This document shows, one piece after another, positions 10,101 through 19,670 of a stretch of DNA of 64,000 bases; position 1 is the stretch's first letter; each line of letters starts with the position of its first letter. A model generated the notes under the pieces. It was not told the origin of the DNA. It worked only from the letters and a program-made list of their open reading frames with translations, and ran no database searches. Both the position numbers and the translations under genes were made by a program. Source of the stretch: Capronia americana (lineage: Eukaryota; Ascomycota; Eurotiomycetes; Chaetothyriales; Herpotrichiellaceae); the NCBI GenBank assembly GCA_016110215.1, contig JADWQD010000005.1, positions 372,001 to 436,000 on the forward strand, written 5' to 3'.

Positions 10101-13100
10101 CATGTCTCGGTGTCTGAACCTCTTGTCAGGATTCAGTCTTGACTCCTGTGGATCTTTGGTCGTCTGTCGTTCGAGGAGGTGGTGTGCACCGTGGTGGCAC
10201 ATGGCTAGGTCCACGAAATGATGTCTGCTACTCGGAGAACTACTGATTTATGCCGCGAATCTGCGAGGAGCTTTTGGAAACCATCGGAATTGACACGAGA
10301 ATTGCAATACTTTGCACTCGTACAGCCCAAACAAGCTTTCAGGCCAGCTGTGCGAGGACGGTGGTAGGACCGATATACTCCGTCGTACAACTGTCCATCG
10401 TTGTCTGATGAACTTCCGCCCGTCCATCACTAGCGCTACGCCCTCGTATCGGATGAAGACGAGTCGTGTAATCCTCGTGGGTGGTGGTTAAACCCTGGAG
10501 AGGAACGAGCGAGCTCGCAACAAGCTGAAGTCCTAGGTTACCGGCGACATCTTGGTGCATCTCAGAGTGATTTGCAAACCATGGAAAGAGCAGGTTTGAC
10601 GAAACGAATCAGGGAAAATTGACTAGGCGCACATGGTAACTCTTCCCAGTCGCCAACGGGATCTCTCGGCAGAGAGTAAGAAGGATCCGCTGCATAGAAA
10701 CACGAGGACTGATCGAGATCCTGCTATGTGTTCCAGGGAATAGTGCGCAGCATGACAGGAGGAGAAGCCGACAATCATCCCTTAACTGTGTGGTGTGCCT
10801 GATCCAGGGTGACCAGAGCATCAAGACCTACCACGCTCAGCAAGATCAGCCACTGGCGTGGACTGCACAGCCGATAGCTCCGCGTGAATGATACATAAAC
10901 GGGCGCGGTCATGATGTACAAATCTGTCCAACCAAGCGAAGGAGTGGCGCCGCATGCGGGCTACAGTCCAATGTCAAGAGGAGTAAGATGCGCAGGCAGT
11001 GCGGAAATCAAGGCCAGGCAAATTTTGCAGACGGCTGTCGTGGAACGGCGGAGCAAAACTGGCGAGAACGATCCAGGCCTGCACTTGGTGATATTATTGT
11101 GGCTTGGTTCTTCCCGAAGCATTTTGGTTTCGCAGTCCGTGGCCTCACTCAGCACGGCGGCGAGCTAACATCCAAGTGCCGCAACTGCCGTACTCGTACT
11201 CGTGCTCGAGGGCACGGAGTAATGACCGCTGGATTGTGCAGTACTGTTGTAATCCGAGAGAATGCGGCAATGGGCACTTCTGCAGTGATCATTTGATGAC
11301 ATGAGGACCATATATTTTGCGGAAACCTGTCACGCCTCATTGTGCCCCACGTCAGGACGCGGACGGTCTGTAGGTAGACCAGGGGTCGAACTATATGCCG
11401 CTGCTGTCGGTGCAAGGCAATAATATGTGACGGTGACGGTCTGCCGCCGGTCTCATTCGGAGGTGTCGTATTACTCATACTGTGGTAGAAGTCTCACGAG
11501 CTTGTTGCAAGAGTCACCTTGCTTGACACTTTCTGTGTCTCGGTACCTCGTCCTGCTCACCGGCCCATCGCTGTTGCACTACTGATCGTAATTCTCTTCC
11601 CGTCCTTGTCCCTTGAGGACACGCATACGAGTAATCGCAGAAACTGGTGGCAAGGCGTCACCGCGAAGCCAAGCATGTCGATGACACTTCAAAGCTTTGG
11701 CGATAATTCTCCCAGCGAACCTGCGTCGCTCCAATACGGGTTCCAAGCCTCCAATCATTTGTCTAACCTTTGCAGCGCGGTGGCTGATGATGCATCCATC
11801 TCCTTGCAGTTACCTGCACCTGCCACAGGAAGACTCCTCAACCGGGCGAGTGCAACGCGTCGAAGTAAGGAGCGCCTCGAGGCAGACAACACAGTAGTAC
11901 TGTAGCAGCTTCACCACATCGCCGGTCGGACTGGCCGTCCTTCCTGCCACCACTTGTTTGCGTTGCGCGTCGCCGGTTCGTGTTTGCGGACAAATGCCTG
12001 ATTGCAGCAATTATGCACGGCGAAATATGGTTTCATTTGCCGCCAAACAACCAGCACGATCCAGCACGTCCACCAGCCATTAACCGGCTGTCGACTCTTG
12101 GATTGTCTTTGCCTCTACCTGGTATTTGCTTCGAACTTAATTCTCAGGCTCAGTTCACAATCGGACACACCTGAGTCATTTCACCTTGTCGTTCCACAGC
12201 TCTGCACGATCCCTGTAAATGCATTCTCAATGTCCCCCTGGGGATTGTTCTCCTGCGCCAGATGGTGCCAGGTTAGGCTCATTCTGGCGTTGCGCCATTC
12301 CTGCCTCACTACTCCGTACTCCGTAAAGCTCCTCTCCGACCCAGTTCTGCACCGCACTTCCGCGCCCTGGATGTCGCGTCGAGAACATTCAGCTTCCCAT
12401 GGCCAAACGAGCTTCGAACGAGCCTTCGGTCTAGTGTAACCTCCTTCACCCTCATCTTGCCGCCAATCACGGGCTGCTCCGCTGGGCAACTTGACGCCTG
12501 TCATTGCTCCATTGGGGCATCCCTCTTGACCTGCACGCTGGCCGATATCTCGTATCTGTTTTTCCGGCCTCAAATTCAAACGCCCTTACAGTACTACTCG
12601 GGCAACTTCCGCATTCCAGATGCCATCGAGTCAATGCTCTTGATGATCCCTACACGTCGCCTTTGACTCGGCCGTTTGCGACTTGCAACATGAGTGTGTC
12701 AGATCGTCCGGATCATCCGTCGCCACTGCAGCTCAGGCTTCCACACTTGCTTCCTTTTTTCAAATCCCGAATTTGACCTACACACAGACCGGTGAACGAT
12801 ACAACGCGGCTACGAGGATCAAGTATGGCGCTCTCTTGGCCTCCCAAATGGCCCGCGGACAGCGTTGTCGAATGTAATCCCTCATGCGGATTTATGGAGT
12901 ACTGAGAAGCTCTCCATTTGCCAATGGCCCCGTGAGCGGTGTTCAGCAACCCGTCGCCCCACGACGACTAGAACGATGCCCGGTTGAGACGAGCTCCTGA
13001 ATCTTACGCGTACTGAGGGCTTCCCAATTCCATCGATGTCAACTACGCACCACCTCGGAATGTTCTGTCGGCGCTAACCCAGCGGTCCATGCATCCAATC

Positions 13101-14825
13101 ACCGCCTGATGCCATCAAGGGCAGGCGGACAAACGGCCAGAAAAATGAACATTGATGGGGACCATTTATGTGTACCAGTCGCGAAGGTAAAAGGTCTACA
13201 AGCATCACCATCGGCCATCCTGCTCTCCACAACGACCTTTCTCGTCTGCAAGCGCGGCAGTGTGTGCGGTTCACCAGAAGTCCACAGCCCGAGTGATACC
13301 CCAGACCGGCAAGAGATTGCGCCGAAAGCTCATGGTCCGCGATTGAACTCCGTCACCATCGACGATGCAACCCTCCAACAGCTCAGGTCCTGGATGGTAG
13401 GCTCGATGCAGGATCATCTCCTGTTGTCGTCGGCAGGCTGGTGCTCTGATATACCCCACTCTGGGTGACGTAGAATTTGTTCACTTCAACGCCCAGGCAG
13501 AAAACTCGGGTTCAATATCAGTATGAACACAGGCCGTCGGTTGCCGGCCGATCACTCTGTCTTCTCTCCTTCGACCTGCTGTCTCAATGCACTCCAGTCA
13601 GTCGCGTTTGCTGCACTAATTCCGGAGTTCTTCCAGTTCAGCGATTGACGCAATCATCAGTTGTGTCGATTTGACCTTGGACAAACCTTCGATCAGGGGG
13701 TTGACGGTTTTTTTCTATTCGCCTATCCCGGAGTACGAGCCAATCCCCTCGACTTCTGGACCAAATTCACATACACCGAAGAGGACGGCCGACTATCTTT
13801 ATCGATCGATCATGTGCCTCCAGCCCTACTGGCAACGCAGGTTGAACCGTCTCGGTGTAGCACTGAGAGATTGATGTGTGAGAAAGCATGCTGCAGTCCC
13901 AGCCTCGTTCAGAAAACTCGACTACCCGCGTCGAAATCCAACACGTACGCACTTGAATTGCTGTGCTTGTTGTCGTCCGGAGTCCACTGATCTGAGAGCA
14001 AGATTCACTTGAAAGATGATAACCTCAAACATGCATGGGATAATCTCTCCTCGGGCGCGAATGAGCAACGGTAAGAGGAGCGGAGAGCGGAAACTTGGAA
14101 GCCTGATGTTGCTCAATCTGGCTCCAAGCTCTGTGATCCGCCGTCTTTGCTGTCTTCCTGGTCTTTGTTCATCCTAAAATTGCCAGTCCCTTTGCAATCG
14201 ACGCGGACAATGTGTCCGCGATAGCACCCAGTAGACAAACATTGGATGGTCTGTCCTCGATGATATGCCTTCTTCCTATCTCTCGTTACTTGCCCGAATC
14301 TATCACTCGAAAAGCTATCGACCTGAGGACAAGACCCCTTTGACATTCGAATCAGAACCTGAATGTGGCAGATGCTTACTTCTCCCATGACACGCCAACT
14401 GACTATTTCAAGTCACAACGATGCTACGAGAGCGGCACCGTTCGCCAACACTGGAAGGGGCCGCAGACGTCAAGTCTGGGTTTGTCCCGATCCATATTCC
14501 GGAAGATAGACCAACATTCTGAATCGTGCTCGCTGCGCTATTTCCTGCGGATTGCGTCTATCTTTCCGAGCAACTCCCTGCGCTCCTTGATGAAGCAGTT
14601 TTCCGACCTCCCTTTTGGGAATGCACATTTGCCCACCTCTCTCAGCTGTCCGAACTCATTGTGCAGCCCGGATTCGATTTCCTGTGCATGTCGTCATTCA
14701 AGCGTCATCCTAAATACTTCCAACACGCCATCTACCGCTTCGGCGATCTATTCATAGTCGCTTCACAGGACGGTAAGAATTGGTTCAGCAGTTCTGCCCA
14801 CATTGCCATTGCGTGAAGCAACAAT
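7111..14825. other. 7.7 kb stretch without a supportable gene
   Basis: This is by far the longest gene-poor stretch in the window. It lies between the divergent starts of the cyclin (minus) and the metallo-beta-lactamase-fold gene (plus). The open frames in it (for example 8917-9384 minus, 9423-9947 plus, 11519-11905 plus, 12181-12579 minus, 14365-14816 plus) lack family resemblance, often lack an ATG, and show no clear codon bias. It probably includes a long 5' leader for the cyclin and regulatory sequence. Copies or variants of a TACTCCGTAC motif occur at 8444, 10376 and 12310. I see no transposon ends, RIP-like AT-rich tract, tRNA or long repeat. A spliced gene with short exons, or a long noncoding RNA, cannot be excluded. 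Confidence 0.5.
12310..12325. repeat. TACTCCGTACTCCGTA short direct repeat
   Basis: Two overlapping copies of TACTCCGTA occur in tandem. Single copies or close variants recur in other noncoding stretches of the window: 8444-8452, 10376-10388 (tactccgtcgtac), 19610-19618, 33848-33858, and the reverse complement at 62418-62427. The function is unknown. Confidence 0.6.
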
Positions 14826-16441
14826 ATGGCGGCCAGCACACCAAGCATCACCATCGACCCTTCGAAAAAACAGTCCCCCCTCCGAGAGGACAAGCAGGGG
14901 GCAAGTCTGAAACATCGACTTCCCTCGCCCAAATCAAGCCAGACTTACCCACAACGAAGCTCATCAATAACAGATGATTCCAACGCCTCGCTCTTCTTCG
15001 TCGGCACGGCCACAACGATCCTCGAATGGGAAGGACTCCGCCTAATGACCGATCCCAACTTCCTGCACGCCGGCGATCACGTTCACCTTGGCCCGGGCGT
15101 AACCGCCACGCGTAGGACAAACCCAGCCGTAGACCTGGAAGACCTCCCGCCCATCGACCTGGTGCTCCTCTCGCACTACCACGCTGACCACTTCGACCAA
15201 AAAGTCGAGGGTGAATTGCGCCGCGACCTGCCCATCATCACCACGCCCCACGCCCACGAGCACCTCGCCCACAAACCGGCCGGCGAAGCATTCACGTCCG
15301 TCCACGCCCTCGACGCCTGGGAGGACATGTTCGTCGACGTGGCCCGTCCGTCCCCTCCACCACCAGGGCGTCTCCCGCGCTTACACGTGACGGGAATGCC
15401 GGGCAAACACGTCGGCGATGGACTTCTCGCGAAAGCAAACGATATCCTGGGAGCCGTGCCGCCGACGAACGGCTGGATGCTTGAACTGGGCTATACCGTC
15501 GACGCATCCGGCGGGGACCCCGGCGCATTCCACTGTGGTTACCGCATCTATATCTCCGGGGACACGCTGTACGTGCACGAACTGGAGAAAATCCCGGAAC
15601 TGTACACCCACGCAGGCAAGCCGATTGACTTGATGCTCGTGCATTTGGGAGGAACGACGGTCCCGGGTCCGCATTTGCCGCTGCTGATGGTGACGATGGA
15701 TGCGGAGCAGGGATTGAAGCTTGTGCAGCTTGTCAGGCCAGAGGTTACGATCCCGATCCATTACGAGTGAGTGTGCCTGTCGCTTGCTTCGCTTGCTTCG
15801 TTCTGCTCGCCCAGATGAATTCTGTGATTTCGGTGCCCTTGCTTGCACAATTGCCCACAAACCTATTTCTGCCCTGTGGAAACATGACCGGCCGAGCACA
15901 GCAGCATGTTCTACATCCTGGCGTACCACAGGCTAGCATAGAGAGGCCCCATCCCTCTCCCGGAGACACATCTCGGGCATATGGTACAGTATTTGATCCT
16001 CTCCTCATGAGATAGTGAGTGGAGCAAGTCAGTGAATCCTTGCGAGAGAAAGAAGCAACGAGCCTGTTGTTCGTGCTTGCGTGCTTGTTCTTGTTCTCGC
16101 ACCGCCCCTCCTCCCACGCCCATCGAAGGTGAAACACGGACCTACACCTGTATATTATGCATGTTACGTGCCTGACCTTCTTTCTCCCACTTGATCCCTT
16201 TTCTCTTAGCCCAAGCAAAGTCGTTACTTGATTTCGAGGCCACTTCACCTCACATCATGATTCCCGCACCAACACTGACTGACTGACCCATCCATTCATC
16301 CCGCACAGCGACTACGACGCTTTCCTCTCCCCGCTCTCCGACTTCCGCACCGCAATCACGAACGCCAACCTCTCGGACAAAGTCGTCTACCTCGACAGGG
16401 GGGATGAGTTCAAGTTCACGGTCCGTGGACCCGAGGAATGA
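14826..16441 (+). CDS. Metallo-beta-lactamase-fold hydrolase
   Basis: Two exons, 14826-15766 and 16309-16441, give 357 aa. The Zn-binding signature HxHxDH is present as SHYHADHFD (His117, His119, Asp121, His122). The later ligands fit ISGDTLY (Asp) and IPIHYD (final His, about residue 312). The family covers UlaG-like and NAPE-PLD-like hydrolases, and the substrate cannot be read from sequence. The intron is 542 bp, roughly ten times the usual length in this window, and splits a codon two residues after the final His. The second exon (DYDAFLSPLSDFRTAI, ending VRGPEE and a stop) matches what follows that His in related proteins, so the junction is well supported. Only 33 bp separate the stop codon from an assembly gap. 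The first ~45 residues are polar and low-complexity. Confidence 0.88.
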
Positions 16442-16474
16442 GGGGGGATCTGTGGTAAGGACGACCAGAGTCAC

Positions 16475-16572
16475 NNNNNNNNNNNNNNNNNNNNNNNNNN
16501 NNNNNNNNNNNNNNNNNNNNNNNNNNNNNNNNNNNNNNNNNNNNNNNNNNNNNNNNNNNNNNNNNNNNNNNN
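16475..16572. other. Assembly gap (98 Ns)
   Basis: A run of 98 N bases directly abuts a CACACT microsatellite on its right. The gap was most likely caused by failure to read or assemble through the repeat, so its true length is unknown. Confidence 0.98.
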
Positions 16573-16657
16573 ACACACTCACACTCACACTCACACTCAC
16601 ACTCACACTCACACTCACACTCACACTCACACTCACACTCACACTCACACTCACACT
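16573..16657. repeat. (CACACT)n hexanucleotide microsatellite
   Basis: About 14 near-perfect hexamer units run from the edge of the gap to about 16657. The repeat would read as a Thr-Leu or Ser-Val dipeptide array, but there is no gene context for translation. It is not a fungal telomere unit (TTAGGG). Confidence 0.95.
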
Positions 16658-16768
16658 TAGACTTGGATTGGTTTCGAATCCGTATTCACTTTACTCACAC
16701 TTGCTTACTTCACTCGCTTGCAGAGCTGGAAGCTATAGAGCCGGAGAAAGTGGAAAGGGGAGGAAAAT

Positions 16769-16808
16769 GGGGCAGGGCAGGGCAGAACAGGACAGGACAG
16801 AACAGAGA
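16769..16808. repeat. GGCAG/GACAG pentanucleotide repeat
   Basis: An imperfect pentanucleotide array (GGCAG units grading into AACAG and GACAG) spans about 40 bp in the 3' intergenic region. It is simple sequence with no evident function. Confidence 0.75.
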
Positions 16809-17581
16809 GACATATTCTGTGGCGCGAAGTATAGGTCCCCGTCGCGTTGATGGCCTCCCTGGATATGATATGCGCACCGAAGCAGAGGGTTGGATGTAGC
16901 ATACGGGCCACGGGATACGGGATATGGCAGGCTACACAACACGCGGACCGGACAGTCCTACATCTGCACTGCACTGCCATGCACTGCACTACACTCTACC
17001 CGTCCTGTGTGCTGTTACAGTAACATTAGCGGAGTGGTGTCTGTATCAGTCGTACTTCCATATGCAACACGATATACATATATGATATAGCAAGGGAGAG
17101 CAAGAGAGGGCAAGTAAACTGGTAAACTGGTTGGGTGCTCAAGTGTGAGAATACAAGTAACGAGTATACCTCGTAGGTCCGAACAGTATTGCGAGATGAT
17201 CGATCTGCATATGTATGTACTCTAGGACGGGAGGGACGGGATGGAACAGTCAATTGAGAAGCCACCTGGAATCAATAGGCTCCAGCCTCCGTACAACTGA
17301 CTGAGGTTTGCGTGCCATGGTTGTTGATACTGATGTATTATGATGCGGAGGCGGATGCGACGGGACTGCTAGTCCACGCTGCAACTGGTCAATATCCGTA
17401 CCATCATGTTCAGAGGCAATGTTGATACATTTCTATATTAGACTATTGTGTTATGCGGCGTGAGATGCAGCCGTACCCATCGTCCGTCGAGGTGATTCTC
17501 ATTATCACCATAATCTAGCCAGCCATTGTCGTCAGAATCCTTCTCAGAACGCAAAACCACATGTCAACGGGTTGCCTACAC

Positions 17582-18933
17582 CTAGTAAGCATATTCCCTC
17601 TCCCTCTCCCTATCCCTCGGAACAAATCCATCTCTACTCCTTAATCCCGACCGTGGCGTCTGCGCGTCTGCATAGTCGTCATAATTGGGTAACTGTCGTC
17701 GAATGTCACCATAACTCTGCATTCCTTCATTTAACTGTCCGTACCCGGATAGTCGATCCCGGCTCGACGAGTACTGATGGCTCTGAGTGGGTGGTTGCTG
17801 GTAACTATACTGCTGTGGCTGTTGAGGCATAGCTGGATGCTGGTGGAAATGTGCCGGGACTTGAGGAGCGTAGTCCATACTCATACTACTTGCGTCGTAG
17901 ACGGATTCTCTTCCGCCAGGTGCGCCGTAGAAACTAGCGTGATGGTCTTCGACGGCCGACGAAGGTTCTAGGAGGGCTTCTTTGACGTCCCAATTGCCCT
18001 GTTTTGTGCCGACGCTGAATTCGAGGTCTTCCTTGGTGATCGAGTCCCAATACTGGAGTTCAGGTTAGTACAAGGGAAGGGACTGGTGGGGGCCCGATAA
18101 CTCACCTTATAGACCATCATGACACCCAACAGATTGCAGACCGTGGCGAAGAACAAGCCATCCAGGTAATGGCCGACTCCTTCACAAATCTTCTTGCCAA
18201 AAACGTACAAAATGACCTGGCCGATGATGAAGAAAAACGCACCAAAGGCAAGATCACCCAGTGGCCATCTGTCTTGTAAAGTGTTCGCCACTAGGATGAC
18301 CTGCATGACGAAGTATACCGCCAGACAGATGGCGTTGATAATATACAATACGATGAAAAGTCCCGTGGTGTTGGTGGGCGACAACCCTGCCCAGCCCTTG
18401 AACGTGAGCAGACTGACGGCAAAGCTGATGACGAACATGATCAGACTGCCGAGTCGTAGCAGCCATATTGACAGTGTGGTCCCGTCCTCATACAACTGAA
18501 AGCCCACAAATCCATTGATGAGCAGACAGGTGCACAGCGCACTCGCCAGGCCATTCTGCACCGCAACGAACCACGGATATGCAGATGTGGTTGTCGCCTG
18601 AATGACACCTGCGTCCAACACCAAGCTAATGATGGTCAAAAGACTGTATATGTAGAAGAAAGTCAAGATCTCTTTCCTGCCGACCGCGGTGAACTTGGAG
18701 CGGACGTGGAAGATCATGATGGCCGTCATGAAGAGGGCGGCGATATGTGCGAAGTCGGAGGCGGCTTCGAAGATGATGGTGTTGCCCAACTCGATCGATC
18801 GGGCGCTGCATGCTGGCAACAGCACGGGGTTTTTTGTGGACGTAAACTCGGCAGGAGGGCCTAGGATGAAACATAACGGTAGAGCGGACTGCTCGCAGAT
18901 CGAGTCAAATGAGCCGAAGCCCATGTTGGGCAA
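17582..18933 (-). CDS. chs7: Chitin synthase export chaperone Chs7
   Basis: Two exons, 18106-18933 and 17582-18052, with a 53 bp intron (donor gtgagt, branch ctaac, acceptor ccag) give 432 aa. The start MPNMGFGSFDSICEQSALP is the conserved Chs7 N-terminus. It is followed by several hydrophobic helices (for example FAHIAALFMTAIMIF, ILTFFYIYSLLTIISLVL, LFIVLYIINAICLAVYFVM, LAFGAFFFIIGQVILYVFG), consistent with a seven-pass ER membrane protein. Past the junction MVYK/YWDSITKEDLEF, the tail becomes Gln/Pro/Tyr-rich and charged, as in filamentous-fungal orthologues. Chs7 is needed for ER exit of the class IV chitin synthase Chs3, so this gene acts in cell-wall chitin synthesis. Identification is strong across the whole length. 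Confidence 0.95.
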
Positions 18934-19670
18934 CGTGCCCGGGACAGGGCGAGTCGAACAAGAGGGTTACGAGTTGCGTTCCTGCGTTGTGCGGCGTGTA
19001 GAACAATCGTCGGATGTACTTCGTCGTGCAAGGGATGATCGATAGGAATGAAAGAGGTACGTGGAGGTGTCGAAGCGACTGGCTGTGGTTGCTGGGTTGG
19101 AATGAGGGACAGGGAACGATAGTGAAGACGTCGGTAACGAGAGTCTAGGACGCAAACTTGAGATGACAACGAATGATGGTGATCCTGATCCTTCGGCCAG
19201 GAAAAGAGTCTTGAAACAAGTCTCACCCAGGCCTGAGCCTCCGTGGGTGACAGGGAAACCGCGACAGACGCCATGCCTATTACGGCCTAGCGCCCGTCGG
19301 CGAATCCCGAAATAGCAACTTCCAACCACAACCAACCGATTCTACAATGTCGTCACCAAGGCTGGGTTCAAGATTCAAAAGCCATGGCAGTACGAGTACC
19401 TATTAGTCTGGACTGTTGGACGCTGTCCTCCTATCTGGGTGCGGTTTCTCTGGGGTATAATCATTCCGCGCAATAGTGCATCCCCCCATCGCCGCATGTG
19501 TGCTCCCAATTGTCACCTTGTCACCAAGCCTTTGCCCTGAGCTACCCAACGCCGTTTGCTGTGCTTACAGTGAGGCAGCCATCCCTGAATCCATACAAGT
19601 AAACACCCCGTACTCCGTGTCCATGGCTGCTCTCGTAGTCTGCCAATACGCCACTGTCGCCGTTGCCCGA
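18934..19670. promoter_or_regulatory. chs7 upstream region
   Basis: This gap lies between the chs7 start and the 3' end of the next minus-strand gene. It should contain the chs7 promoter and 5' UTR. A GTACTCCGT copy sits at 19610-19618. Overlapping minus-strand frames near 18861-19335 look like leader sequence rather than a gene. Confidence 0.45.

Larger units (their letters stand above)
16442..17581. other. Convergent intergenic region with gap and microsatellites
   Basis: This is the 3' flank shared by the metallo-beta-lactamase-fold gene and chs7. It contains an assembly gap, a CACACT repeat and a GGCAG/GACAG-type repeat, which are listed separately. No protein-like frame was found in the rest. 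Confidence 0.6.

Noticed and set aside
16573..16657. Possible telomere-like or coding dipeptide repeat
   Set aside because: The CACACT unit is not the fungal telomere TTAGGG, and unique genes lie on both sides; treated as a simple microsatellite.
16663..16690. Possible tRNA T-arm (ggtttcgaatcc)
   Set aside because: The adjacent sequence is microsatellite; no acceptor stem, anticodon arm or D-arm could be folded.
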